A DNA stretch of 64,000 bases from Bradyrhizobium tropiciagri (GCF_018130505.1 NZ_JAFCKH010000010.1:248001-312000), one strand, 5' to 3'; positions 26,015 through 34,046 are shown, counted from the first letter of the stretch. Program-made: numbers and translations. The notes: generated by a model from the sequence alone, not told the origin.

Positions 26015-26224
26015 ATGAAACATTCCAACCACGGCATCGTCAGGGATGAGAAGGGCCAGGAGCAGCCGGCTGATAAACGGCGGGCGCAAACCGCTCACAA
26101 GACCAGGCCCGGGACGGCGTCACCTTCGCGCGAGGCGACGCGCGATCCGAAGTTGAACGACGGCGACAAGACGCCGGGCTCGGGCATGACGTCCGGTGAC
26201 GAGAGTGAAGCACCGACGGGCTGA
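26015..26224 (+). CDS. small hydrophilic disordered protein
   Basis: A 69-residue protein with almost no hydrophobic residues (DEKGQEQPADKRRAQTAHKTRPGTASPSRE, KLNDGDKTPGSGMTSGDESEAPTG), predicted by composition to be unstructured. Such proteins often accumulate under desiccation or osmotic stress, but no family was recognised. An upstream in-frame extension to a GTG exists; the ATG with nearby GAGGATTTTTGCCA is preferred. It precedes the PRC-barrel gene by 90 bp, with a separate stress-type promoter between. Confidence 0.55.
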   Translation: MKHSNHGIVRDEKGQEQPADKRRAQTAHKTRPGTASPSREATRDPKLNDGDKTPGSGMTSGDESEAPTG

Positions 26225-26260
26225 GCGCGCAGAATGCCGCCGAGCGAGCAAAGTGCCGCA

Positions 26261-26285
26261 GGAACGATGAGCTGCATCGGTCGTT
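26261..26285 (+). promoter_or_regulatory. sigma-EcfG-type general stress promoter
   Basis: GGAAC (26261-26265), exactly 16 bases, then CGTT (26282-26285), a perfect match to the alpha-proteobacterial general stress promoter. It ends 29 bp before the PRC-barrel ATG, leaving room for a short leader with the GGAGGA ribosome binding site at 26305-26310. Confidence 0.72.
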
Positions 26286-26314
26286 GCGGATCTGCGCAGC
26301 AAATGGAGGAAAGC

Positions 26315-26677
26315 ATGAACGTCGACGAGCAGGAAACCGGCAATCTCATCGGCAGCGACAAGGTCGAAGGCACTGCGGTCTATGGCGCCGGCGAACGCAA
26401 GATCGGTTCGATCGAGCGCGTCATGATCGACAAGAAGAGCGGACGCGTCTCCTATGCCGTGCTCGGCTTCGGCGGATTTCTCGGCGTCGGCAATGATCAC
26501 TATCCGCTGCCGTGGCAGTCGCTGAAATACGACACGCGGCTCGGCGGCTACGTCACCGGCGTCACCGAAGACCAGCTGCGCGGCGCGCCGAGATACGGCA
26601 ATGAGCGGGACTGGAATTGGTCCGACACCGGCACCACGCGCGCAGTGAACGACTATTACGGCGTGCCGTTCGTCTGA
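26315..26677 (+). CDS. PRC-barrel domain protein
   Basis: A 120-residue protein with a PRC-barrel fold over residues 10-85: LIGSDKVEGTAVYGAGERKIGSIERVMIDKKSGRVSYAVLGFGGFLGVGNDHYPLPW. The family serves as small protein-protein interaction domains, first known from the photosynthetic reaction centre H subunit and RimM. The C-terminal part (GNERDWNWSDTGTTRAVNDYYG) is aromatic-rich. The start is supported by GGAGGA four bases upstream. A perfect stress promoter lies just upstream, so induction in the general stress response is likely. Confidence 0.9.
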   Translation: MNVDEQETGNLIGSDKVEGTAVYGAGERKIGSIERVMIDKKSGRVSYAVLGFGGFLGVGNDHYPLPWQSLKYDTRLGGYVTGVTEDQLRGAPRYGNERDWNWSDTGTTRAVNDYYGVPFV

Positions 26678-26692
26678 ATCGGGTGCGCAATC

Positions 26693-26721
26693 ACAACAGG
26701 CCGCGTGTCGCGGCCTGTTGT
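26693..26721 (+). terminator. hairpin after the PRC-barrel gene
   Basis: A perfect 13-bp stem (ACAACAGGCCGCG / CGCGGCCTGTTGT) with a 3-base loop, 15 bp after the stop codon. There is no long T tract, so termination strength is uncertain. Confidence 0.6.
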
Positions 26722-26839
26722 CCGGCGCCGAATTAATCGGCGCGTGTGTACACTTGTGAACATTCGCCAATATCTGTGCAATGTAACATGGGTTATTGAA
26801 GCCGGCCCGGTGGTTACCCGATGAACGTGCCGGGAGACC

Positions 26840-27601
26840 ATGTCGTTGGCATCGCTAGTTCGTAAATTGGAGCAATTCGTCCGGCTCTCTGCCGTCGATC
26901 ATGCCATCCTCAGTCGAGCCTCGTCCGAGCGCGTGCGCCGTTTTGCTCCGCGCGTCGATATCGTGCGTGAAGGCGAGAAGCCGAAGGACGTGCACCTGAT
27001 CCTGTCGGGCTGGGCCTGCCGCTACAAGCAGCTCGAGGATGGCCGCCGGCAGGTGGTGTCGTTCTTCCTGCCGGGCGACATCTGCGACGTCAACGTCTTC
27101 ATCCTGCGCGAAATGGATCATTCGATCGGCACCATCACGGCGGTGTCGACCGCCGATCTGCCGCGCGAATTCTTCGACGAGGTCGCTGCACAACACCCGC
27201 GCATCGCCACCGCGTTGTGGTGGGACACCCTGGTCAATGCCGCGATCCAGCGCGAATGGACGATGAATCTCGGCCAGCGGACGGCGCTGGAGCGCACCGC
27301 CCATCTGCTCTGCGAGATCTGGCTCCGCCTGCGCCTCGCCGGACTGACCAAGGGCGACAGCTGCGAGTTTCCGCTGACCCAGGCCGATCTCGCCGACGCC
27401 ACCGGCCTTTCCAAGGTGCATGTCAACCGGACGCTGCAGGAGCTGCGTGCCGCCGGGCTGATCGTGCTCAAGGGCCGGACCCTTGCCGTCCCCGATCTCG
27501 ACCGCCTGATGCAGGCGGGCCTGTTCAATCCGAATTACCTGCACATGGATCACGAGGGGCGGCAGCTCGACGCCGGGATCGTCGACGCCGCGGCGGGATG
27601 A
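26840..27601 (+). CDS. Crp/Fnr-family transcriptional regulator
   Basis: A 253-residue regulator. Residues about 30-125 form the cNMP-binding-like beta roll (IVREGEKPKDVHLILSGWACRYKQLEDGRRQVVSFFLPGDICD); the cassette lacks the usual Arg-Ser pair, so cyclic nucleotide may not be the ligand. The C-terminal winged helix is FPLTQADLADATGLSKVHVNRTLQELRAAGLI. The N-terminal Fe-S cysteines of Fnr are absent. The AT-rich upstream region holds the odd palindromes GTGTACAC (26746-26753) and ATGTAACAT (26781-26789), possible self-binding sites. Next to stress genes, it may be a stress regulator. Confidence 0.88.
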   Translation: MSLASLVRKLEQFVRLSAVDHAILSRASSERVRRFAPRVDIVREGEKPKDVHLILSGWACRYKQLEDGRRQVVSFFLPGDICDVNVFILREMDHSIGTITAVSTADLPREFFDEVAAQHPRIATALWWDTLVNAAIQREWTMNLGQRTALERTAHLLCEIWLRLRLAGLTKGDSCEFPLTQADLADATGLSKVHVNRTLQELRAAGLIVLKGRTLAVPDLDRLMQAGLFNPNYLHMDHEGRQLDAGIVDAAAG

Positions 27602-27811
27602 TGCGGCTGCGGGTCCCGCCATAGGCGGGGCCGTCCGGGCTCGCGTCGGGCCGGCTGCTTGACCTGCTACGCCCGATCTACGCTATGGTTCCGCAACCGG
27701 CTGGCGCCAAGCGTGCCCGGCCGATGCTGCCTCCCGCCAATCTCGCAGGTCCCCGTCAATGAAGCGCATGTACGGCCTCATCCCCCACAGCCGGCGAGGC
27801 ACGCGCGGGGG

Positions 27812-28510
27812 ATGAGCGACTTCGTGCAATCGGTCGGTGCCTCGCTGTCCCTGATCGGCCGCGCCGATCCCGAGCTGCTCGGCATCGTCGCGCTGTCGCT
27901 GCGCGTCAGCCTGACGGCGAGCATCCTTGCCTTGCTGATCGGTGCGCCGATCGGTGCCTGGCTTGCCATCGCCCGGTTTCGCGGCCGCCATGTCGTCATC
28001 GTGCTGACCAACGCGCTGCTCGGCCTTCCCCCCGTCGTGGTCGGGCTCGCGCTCTATCTCATGTTGTCGCGGTCCGGGCTGTTCGGATCGGCCGGCCTGT
28101 TGTTCACGCCGACCGCGATGGTGATCGCCCAGACGCTGCTCGCGACGCCGATCGTGGTCGCGCTGGTGCACCGGCCGTCGTCGCTGCTATGGATGGAGTA
28201 TGGCGATCTCGCACGCACCGACGGCCTGTCGCTGCCGCGCAGCATCCTGCTGCTGTTCGCGCTGGGGCGGGCCTCGCTGCTGACCGCCTTTCTCGCCGCC
28301 TTCGGCCGGGCCATTGCCGAAGTCGGCGCCATCATCGTCGTCGGCGGCAATATCAGCGGCTATACGCGGACCATGACGACAGCGATCGCGCTCGAAACCA
28401 GCAAGGGCGACCTGCCGCTGGCGCTCGGGCTCGGACTGATCCTGCTTGCTTTGAGCGTCGCGGTCTCAACCGTCGCGTTTCTGCTCGTGGGCCGCGTTGG
28501 GGAAAAATAG
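27812..28510 (+). CDS. tupB: tungstate-type ABC transporter permease TupB
   Basis: A 232-residue inner-membrane permease with five hydrophobic segments and the EAA-like loop DLARTDGLSLPRSILLLFALGRASLLTAF. The order and the segment GRAIAEVGAIIVVGGNISGYTRTMTTAIALETSKGDLPLALG are characteristic of TupB/WtpB-type oxyanion permeases. The start was set at MSDFVQSVG; the open part upstream has no membrane character. The gene converges on tupA and the two coding regions overlap by 45 bp. The matching ATPase is not in the window. Confidence 0.85.
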   Translation: MSDFVQSVGASLSLIGRADPELLGIVALSLRVSLTASILALLIGAPIGAWLAIARFRGRHVVIVLTNALLGLPPVVVGLALYLMLSRSGLFGSAGLLFTPTAMVIAQTLLATPIVVALVHRPSSLLWMEYGDLARTDGLSLPRSILLLFALGRASLLTAFLAAFGRAIAEVGAIIVVGGNISGYTRTMTTAIALETSKGDLPLALGLGLILLALSVAVSTVAFLLVGRVGEK

Positions 28511-29296
28511 CTGCTCGCCGCCGACCTTGTAGCCGGCGATGGCCTGTTGCCCGGCCGGCGAGATCAGCCAGTCGATGAAGGCCTGGCCGTCCTGCGCCTT
28601 GACGCTTGGATGCTTCGCCGGGTTGACCAGCATCACGCCGTACTGGTTGAACAGCCGTTTGTCGCCTTCGGTCAGGATCGCAAGATCGCCGCGGTTCTTG
28701 AACGACAGCCAGGTGCCGCGATCAGACAGCACATAGGCGCCGGTCGATGATGCCATGTTGAGCGCCGGCCCCATGCCCTGGCCGATCTCGCGATACCAGT
28801 CGCCCTTCGCGGCGGAGAGGTCGATGCCGGCATCCTGCCAGAGCCGCAGCTCGGCCTGGTGCGTTCCGGAACGGTCGCCGCGCGAGATGAAGGGCGCTTT
28901 CGCCGCCGCGATCTTTCGCAGCGCATCAGCGACGTCTTTGCCGCCGGCGATGTGCGCCGGATCGGCCTTCGGCCCCACGATGACGAAATCATTGTACATG
29001 ACGTCGAAGCGCTTCACGCCTTGCCCCTCGGACATGAACTTGTCCTCGGCCGGCTTGTCGTGAACGAACACCACGTCGGCATCGCCGCGCCGTCCGATAT
29101 CGAGGGCCTGGCCGGTGCCGACGGCAACGACCTTGACGCCGATGCCCGTCGCCTTGGTGAACTGCGGCAACAGATGGCCGAACAGGCCGGACTGCTCCGT
29201 CGACGTCGTTGAGGCAACCGTGATCGTTCGCTCCTGCGCACTCGCGGCCGCACACCACGCCAGTATGCCCACAAGGGCCGTGAAGATTGTTCGCAT
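28466..29296 (-). CDS. tupA: tungstate/oxyanion-binding protein TupA
   Basis: A 276-residue periplasmic binding protein. The signal peptide is MRTIFTALVGILAWCAAASAQ. The oxyanion site begins ITVASTTSTEQSGLFGHLLPQF, the TTST signature of TupA proteins, followed by GTGQALDIGRRGDADVVFVHD and FISRGDRSGTHQAELRLW. These bind tungstate, with much weaker molybdate affinity in characterised members. It follows arsC by 49 bp on the same strand, so it likely belongs to an arsI-arsC-tupA transcript, and it overlaps tupB tail to tail. Confidence 0.88.
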   Translation of the reverse strand: MRTIFTALVGILAWCAAASAQERTITVASTTSTEQSGLFGHLLPQFTKATGIGVKVVAVGTGQALDIGRRGDADVVFVHDKPAEDKFMSEGQGVKRFDVMYNDFVIVGPKADPAHIAGGKDVADALRKIAAAKAPFISRGDRSGTHQAELRLWQDAGIDLSAAKGDWYREIGQGMGPALNMASSTGAYVLSDRGTWLSFKNRGDLAILTEGDKRLFNQYGVMLVNPAKHPSVKAQDGQAFIDWLISPAGQQAIAGYKVGGEQLFFPNAAHEQKRDG

Positions 29297-29345
29297 GTTA
29301 CTTACTTCCATCTCGTCGCGTGGGCGATAGGCGAGGGAGGGGATA

Positions 29346-29756
29346 TCAGGCGCCGCGGTCGAGCCTGACCCGTTGGCCGTCCTCCTTGACGAATTCACCG
29401 CGCTGCGGCGGCAGCAGGTCGAGCACCATCTCGGACGGCCGGCACAGCCGCACCCCGTTCGGCGTGATGACGATCGGCCGGTTGATCAGGATCGGGTGTG
29501 CGAGCATCGCATCCAGCAGTTCGTCATCGGTCAGCGCCCTGTTGCCCAATCCGAGTTCGGTGTAGGGCGTGCCCTTTTCGCGCAGCAGCTCGCGCACGGA
29601 AATTCCCATGCGTGCGACCAGCTGCTGCAGCATGGCCTTGGCCGGCGGCGTCTTCAGATATTCGACGACGTGCGGCTCGATGCCTGCATGGCGGATCATG
29701 CCGAGCGTGTTCCGCGAAGTGCCGCAAGCTTGATTGTGATAGATGATCACGTCCAT
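29346..29756 (-). CDS. arsC: arsenate reductase, glutaredoxin-coupled type
   Basis: A 136-residue ArsC of the ArsC/Spx fold. The catalytic Cys11 lies in YHNQACGTSRNTLGMI. The arsenate-binding arginines fit LLREKGTPY, NRPIVITPNGVRLCRPSE. The start at MDVIIYHNQ was chosen; an upstream in-frame ATG would overlap the arsI stop. It reduces arsenate to arsenite with glutathione and glutaredoxin. It lies 11 bp after arsI. No arsenite efflux pump or arsR is in the window, so arsenite must be dealt with elsewhere. Confidence 0.92.
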   Translation of the reverse strand: MDVIIYHNQACGTSRNTLGMIRHAGIEPHVVEYLKTPPAKAMLQQLVARMGISVRELLREKGTPYTELGLGNRALTDDELLDAMLAHPILINRPIVITPNGVRLCRPSEMVLDLLPPQRGEFVKEDGQRVRLDRGA

Positions 29757-29767
29757 CGCTGTTGCGC

Positions 29768-30238
29768 TCAGCAGCACGCCGACGACGGCTTCGTCGCCGC
29801 CTGAGGCGCACAGCAGACGGTCTGCTTCTCATGCGCGACGCGGGCGCGGTTCTCGCCGCTGCCGTCGCCGTAAACCGCGCTCTCGCCGGTGGTGTGGAAG
29901 GTCTCCCAGGCGATGCCGGCGGGATCGTCGATCCAGGCCTTCTCGGATTGCGCGTAGCAGCAGGTGGTCTGCCCCTGCTCGATGACGTTGCCGCCGGCCT
30001 GCTGCAGCCGGCCGTAGACCTCGTGCAACTCCTCGGTGTTCTCGACCTGGATGCCGAGATGATCCAATCCGGGCTCGCGCCCGCGTGTCGAGATCGCGAA
30101 GTTCACGCGCGGGTCGTCGAGCATCCATTTGGCGTAGTCGGACTTCACCACCGAGGGCTGGGCGGCAAACAACGCCGAGTAGAAACCGATCGATCGCGAA
30201 ATGTCCTCGACGGAGACGTGAACATGCAGGCGCTTCAT
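29768..30238 (-). CDS. arsI: ArsI/CadI-type vicinal oxygen chelate protein
   Basis: A 156-residue glyoxalase-fold protein. Candidate metal ligands are His7 (LHVHVSV), His60 (LDHLGIQV) and Glu112 (AWETFHTTGE), and a vicinal Cys93-Cys94 pair sits in QTTCCYAQSEKAW. The same set, at nearly the same spacing, is found in ArsI, the Fe-dependent enzyme that cleaves the carbon-arsenic bond of trivalent organoarsenicals. The tail has two more CC pairs, which may bind metalloid. The related CadI group is an alternative. The ATG at 30238 was chosen since the upstream part overlaps the chrA promoter. Confidence 0.85.
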   Translation of the reverse strand: MKRLHVHVSVEDISRSIGFYSALFAAQPSVVKSDYAKWMLDDPRVNFAISTRGREPGLDHLGIQVENTEELHEVYGRLQQAGGNVIEQGQTTCCYAQSEKAWIDDPAGIAWETFHTTGESAVYGDGSGENRARVAHEKQTVCCAPQAATKPSSACC

Positions 30239-30279
30239 GGTCGGTCCTTTCAGGCGGTCGTCCGATGGTCTCAACGAAT

Positions 30280-30304
30280 ATTGAAATATGGGTCGATTAT
30301 CAAT
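30280..30304 (-). promoter_or_regulatory. weak dyad in front of arsI
   Basis: ATTGA at 30280-30284 and TCAAT at 30300-30304 flank an AT-rich spacer, 41 bp upstream of the arsI ATG. Arms are only 5 bp, with scattered further pairs, a shape compatible with an ArsR-family site. Confidence 0.35.
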
Positions 30305-30350
30305 TGAGTTTGCGACGCTGCCCGGCCCGGACGATCGCATCGAACCCGTT

Positions 30351-30370
30351 TCATATCTTCTGCGATATGA
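30351..30370 (+). promoter_or_regulatory. dyad in front of chrA
   Basis: Perfect 7-bp arms TCATATC and GATATGA separated by TTCTGC, 44 bp upstream of the preferred chrA start. A metalloid- or chromate-responsive repressor site is possible. If chrA began at the ATG at 30367 this site would overlap the start, which argues for the later start. Confidence 0.45.
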
Positions 30371-30414
30371 TAGATGCCGAACCGGGCTCCGCAGGAAATC
30401 TCGACGGCAATTGC

Positions 30415-31620
30415 ATGATGGCTGACAAGCGGCCCGAGGGCACGATCGGCGAAGTGTTCGCGGCATTCCTGAAACTGGGCCTGACCTCGTTCGGCGGGCC
30501 GATCGCCCATATCGGCTATTTCCGGCATGAGTTCGTCGAGCGCCGCAAATGGCTCGACGAGCAGGCCTATGCCGATCTCGTGGCGCTCTGCCAGTTCCTG
30601 CCCGGTCCGGCCAGCAGCCAGGTCGGCTTCTCGCTCGGCCTGATGCGCGCGGGCTATGGCGGCGCGCTGGCGGCGTGGACCGGCTTCACGCTGCCGTCGG
30701 CGATCGTGCTGGTGCTGTTCGCCTACGGCGCCGGCGCGCTCGGCGGCCCTCTCGGCAGCGGCCTGGTGCACGGGCTGAAGCTGGTGGCGGTCGCGATCGT
30801 GGCGCAGGCGGTGTGGGGCATGGCGCGCACGCTGTGTCCGGACCGCACGCGCGCCTCGATCGCGGTCGCCGCGGCGCTGCTCATCCTGTTCAGCACCTCG
30901 TCGATCGCGCAGATCGGCGCGATCCTGCTCGGCGGCATTGCCGGGTTTGCGCTCTGCCGCAACGGCGAGGCCCATGCAGGCGGCCATCTCGCGATGCCGG
31001 TATCGCGGTTCGCGGGACTGTCGGCGCTGGCGGCTTTTTCGCTTCTGTTGATCGGCCTGCCGATCCTGGCGCGGCTCGTGCCGGATTCAGGCGTTGCGCT
31101 GTTCGAGGCCTTCTACCGCTCCGGCGCCCTGGTGTTCGGTGGCGGCCATGTGGTGCTGCCGCTGCTGCGCGAGGCGGTCGTCGCGCCGGGCTGGGTGACC
31201 GACGATGCATTCCTGACCGGCTACGGCGCCGCGCAGGCCGTGCCCGGACCGCTGTTCACCTTCGCGGCCTATCTGGGCACTGTCGTGACGATCGCGCCGC
31301 ACGGCATTGCCGGCGCGATCGTCGGCCTCGTCGGCATCTTTCTGCCCGGCATCCTGATCCTGCTCGCCGCGCTGCCGTTCTGGGACACGTTCCGCAGGCG
31401 GGCGGGTGCGCAGGCGATGATGCGCGGCGTCAACGCGGCGGTGGTCGGCATCCTCGGCGCGGCGCTGTATCATCCGGTTTGGACCAGCGCGGTGCTCGGC
31501 CCGCGCGACTTCGCCGTCGCGCTGGTCGGGTTCGTCCTGCTCACGGTCTGGCGCGCGCCGCCGCTCGTGGTGGTCGCCTTCAGCGCGATCGCGGGGGTGG
31601 TATTGGCGGGGGTGGCGTAA
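30415..31620 (+). CDS. chrA: chromate transporter ChrA (two-domain)
   Basis: A roughly 401-residue inner-membrane exporter made of two tandem CHR domains. The first has GLTSFGGPIAHIGYFRHEFVERRKWL and CQFLPGPASSQVGFSLGLMRAGYGG; the second has GALVFGGGHVVLPLLREAVVAPGWV and GYGAAQAVPGPLFTFAAYLG. These are the standard ChrA signatures. It expels chromate with proton coupling. It is divergent from the arsI-arsC-tupA set. Two adjacent ATGs (30415, 30418) are likely starts; an ATG at 30367 cannot be excluded. Confidence 0.9.
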   Translation: MMADKRPEGTIGEVFAAFLKLGLTSFGGPIAHIGYFRHEFVERRKWLDEQAYADLVALCQFLPGPASSQVGFSLGLMRAGYGGALAAWTGFTLPSAIVLVLFAYGAGALGGPLGSGLVHGLKLVAVAIVAQAVWGMARTLCPDRTRASIAVAAALLILFSTSSIAQIGAILLGGIAGFALCRNGEAHAGGHLAMPVSRFAGLSALAAFSLLLIGLPILARLVPDSGVALFEAFYRSGALVFGGGHVVLPLLREAVVAPGWVTDDAFLTGYGAAQAVPGPLFTFAAYLGTVVTIAPHGIAGAIVGLVGIFLPGILILLAALPFWDTFRRRAGAQAMMRGVNAAVVGILGAALYHPVWTSAVLGPRDFAVALVGFVLLTVWRAPPLVVVAFSAIAGVVLAGVA

Positions 31621-31640
31621 GGGCGGCCGCACCGCAAATT

Positions 31641-31674
31641 CGGTGTCGTCCCTGCTTTCCCAGGGACGACACCG
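31641..31674. terminator. hairpin between convergent chrA and TAXI gene
   Basis: A perfect 14-bp stem (CGGTGTCGTCCCTG / CAGGGACGACACCG) with a 6-base loop, 20 bp after chrA and 36 bp from the stop of the opposing gene. It could serve both genes. The GTCGTCCC core recalls the repeat family at 8112 and 54533. Confidence 0.6.
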
Positions 31675-31709
31675 GTGGAGTAGCGAGACCGACGCGGCTA
31701 CCGCGCAGC

Positions 31710-33110
31710 TCACCCGCTCGCCGCCTTCACCACCACGACATTGTCGTCCTGCGCCGGCGGGTGGCGCTTGAGGTGGTCGCGGCGCAGGGCGATCTCGTCG
31801 CGGACCAACTCGTAGCCGAGCTTGAACGTATCGAGCCCGTCGCTGGAGACGCTGCCGTCGCGCAGGCCGACCACCGCGCGGCGCAGGATCGCCTCGAGCT
31901 CGTCCTGCAATTCGTCGAGATGTTCGACGCAGGTGGCATGCTCGACCCGCTCGCCGATGCCGAGGATCGCGCCGGCGAGTTCGCTCGCCCGCTTCGGCGC
32001 GATGCGGGTGATCTTGGCGTAGATCGCCGCGAAGATCGTGCCGATGATGCTGAGCGCGGCGGCACCGAGATACATCATGTCGCTGTAGCGATCCATGAAC
32101 GACTTGGTGTCGTCGTTGATGTATTCGGCGGCGCCGGGATGCGCGATGATGAAGGCATCCTTGTCGGTTTCGGCCGGCTCGATCTTGGAGGCGAAGCCGT
32201 CACTCAGCGCAAGCTCGGCCTTGTTCTCGTAGATGATGCGGGCGAGCTCGCTCGCCGTGGTGGTCGGCATCCGCGACTGCGCGACCAGCAGCCACTCCAG
32301 GCCGATGGTGTCGAGCTCATCGTCGGGGATCGCCGGCGAGGACGACAGCATGCCGGTCGAGACGGTTTCCTCCGATATCGCCGGATATTTGCGGGCCAGC
32401 GCCTTGGCCGCGTCGATCGGGTTCAGCGTGAAGCCGCCGCTGCGCCGCGCATATTGCTCGTACGACTTGTCCTTGATGATCCGGGAGGCGTGCTCGATCG
32501 CGATCACGGCGGAAAAGCCCGATGCGAACAGTTTGTCGAACGGCGTGTTCGCCGGCGCCTGCTGCACCCGCTGCGCCGCGTCCGGACTGTCGGCGATCTC
32601 CAGCGCACTGCGCACGAAGGCGACGCTGTTGTCGCCGTCGCCGATCACCGCGATCTTCTTTCTCTTCAGCTCGGTGAGCGACTTGATCTTCTTGCCGCCG
32701 GGGCTGAGCACCAGCACCAGATCATGCTCGAGGATCGCCAGCGCGCGGGCGCGCGGCGGCACCTTGGCGTCGGTGCGCAGGATCGCGAGCGCGGCGTCGC
32801 GGCGGTCGAACTGGGCCAGCGCCCGGGTATTGTCGGGGTTTGGCGCGATCTTGAGCCGCAGCCGCGAGGAATTGTTCTTCAGCACGGTCTCGAGCTTGGC
32901 GGCGAATTTCGCCTCCGGGCCGTTCGCCTCGCCGACCGCGAACACCAGCATCTCCGAATTGCGCAGCCAGATCCGGCCGCCCCACACGGTGGCGGCGGTC
33001 AGCAGCACGGTCAGCAGCGAGAAGAGGATGATCTGCGCGCGGTTGCTCTTGGCGACCGTCGCACGCGCCGGAGGTGGGGCCGGCGGAGGCGTGGGGGCTT
33101 CAGCACTCAT
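31710..33110 (-). CDS. TAXI-family TRAP-type solute-binding protein, membrane-anchored at both ends
   Basis: A 466-residue protein. A proline-rich cytoplasmic start is followed by a membrane segment (IILFSLLTVLLTAATVWGG, about residues 27-45). Then comes a periplasmic NMT1/TAXI-like binding domain (FAVGEANGPEAKFAAKLETVL, KIKSLTELKRKKIAVIGDGDNS, ASELARIIYENKAEL), and near residue 345 a second membrane segment (MMYLGAAALSIIGTIFAAIYAKI). The C-terminal ~95 residues return to the cytoplasm and look helical. The extra cytoplasmic tail is unlike simple binding proteins and suggests a sensing or scaffold role. No TRAP permease adjoins it. Confidence 0.78.
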   Translation of the reverse strand: MSAEAPTPPPAPPPARATVAKSNRAQIILFSLLTVLLTAATVWGGRIWLRNSEMLVFAVGEANGPEAKFAAKLETVLKNNSSRLRLKIAPNPDNTRALAQFDRRDAALAILRTDAKVPPRARALAILEHDLVLVLSPGGKKIKSLTELKRKKIAVIGDGDNSVAFVRSALEIADSPDAAQRVQQAPANTPFDKLFASGFSAVIAIEHASRIIKDKSYEQYARRSGGFTLNPIDAAKALARKYPAISEETVSTGMLSSSPAIPDDELDTIGLEWLLVAQSRMPTTTASELARIIYENKAELALSDGFASKIEPAETDKDAFIIAHPGAAEYINDDTKSFMDRYSDMMYLGAAALSIIGTIFAAIYAKITRIAPKRASELAGAILGIGERVEHATCVEHLDELQDELEAILRRAVVGLRDGSVSSDGLDTFKLGYELVRDEIALRRDHLKRHPPAQDDNVVVVKAASG

Positions 33111-33473
33111 GGCTCGTCACCCGTCCGGGAATCCCGTATGCCACAGCCGAGCCGGCGCGGCGCTGCCCGGCGAATCCGTAAATCACTATAAAAGAAAGAA
33201 AATTTCGTACGATCCGGGGACGATATACCTCCCTCGGTGGAATGCAAACCGCCCCCCTGGCCGTAACCTTAACCGGCGAGGACCTGCGCCGCGATGCCGC
33301 ATGACGTTCGCCACTATCGCGGTGGGGACACATATGCTTTTCGCAATGGCTACAGGTGCATTCGGCCGCCGGAGATGTCATAAATGAGACAAGCTTTGGC
33401 TTGCGAGATTGTGCTGACGACGGCCTGACCCGGATTATTTGCGAACACATTCATCCCAGCGAAGGGCGTCAGC
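33111..33473. other. 363-bp intergenic region, no gene supported
   Basis: Divergent promoter region with an unusually AT-rich stretch near 33180-33215 (ACTATAAAAGAAAGAAAATTTCG) for this genome. Short open frames exist but overlap the next gene out of frame and show no coding character. Confidence 0.5.
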
Positions 33474-33881
33474 TTGTTGTTTCCCTCCCTGTCATCGTCG
33501 GTGTCGGTTGGTGCCCTGGCGGGATGGATGCTGCTTCTCACGACGAAGCACATCATCGCCGACTTCATGCTGCAGAACGCCTGGATGGCGATCGGCAAGG
33601 ACCAGAAGAAGGGCTGGGCACTGCCGCTGCTCGCGCACTGCCTCGTCCATCTCGCCGTCGCGCTCGTGCTGATCCTGCTGGTAGCGCCGCGGTTCTGGTA
33701 CGTCGCCGTCGTCGACTTCGTCATCCACCTCATCGTCGACCGCGCCAAGGGAATCTGCGCCTCGCATTTCGGGATCACGCTGGAGTCCGGACATCCCTGG
33801 TTCTGGACCCTGATCGGCGTCGACCAGGCGCTGCACCACCTCACTGGCTTTGCCCTGTCGATCTACATGGCCGCGAACTGA
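33474..33881 (+). CDS. DUF3307 family membrane protein
   Basis: An integral membrane protein of about 135 residues with the DUF3307 signature TTKHIIADFMLQNAWMAIGKDQKKGWALPLLAHCLVHL and VVDFVIHLIVDRAKG. The conserved His and Asp residues on the membrane faces (KHIIADF, HCLVH, HLIVD, HHLTG) suggest metal or proton handling, but the family has no proven function. The start is uncertain: two adjacent TTG codons at 33474 and 33477, or a GTG a few codons later, are all possible; no ATG precedes the first helix. Confidence 0.75.
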   Translation: MLFPSLSSSVSVGALAGWMLLLTTKHIIADFMLQNAWMAIGKDQKKGWALPLLAHCLVHLAVALVLILLVAPRFWYVAVVDFVIHLIVDRAKGICASHFGITLESGHPWFWTLIGVDQALHHLTGFALSIYMAAN

Positions 33882-34046
33882 GCGGCTCGCTTCCCTCCTG
33901 ACATGCCGGCCCCATCGATCTGCCGCCGCGGCGCGCGAATGTGATTCGCGTGCAACGGGCAAGAGCCTCCGGGATCGACCGGAGGCCGTGGTTAACCTTT
34001 CGTTATGGAATTGCGCTGCATCTTCCGGACCGAGGGGGATTTGCAA

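Noticed and set aside
26740-26795. FixK/Fnr box (TTGA-N6-TCAA) before the Crp/Fnr gene
   Set aside because: Only unrelated short palindromes (GTGTACAC, ATGTAACAT) are present; the TTGA and TCAA halves are not found at the right spacing.
30549-33191. An 880-codon frame across chrA and antisense to the TAXI gene
   Set aside because: Composition is Arg/Ala/Gly-rich and it crosses two well-supported genes on both strands; it is a codon-bias shadow.
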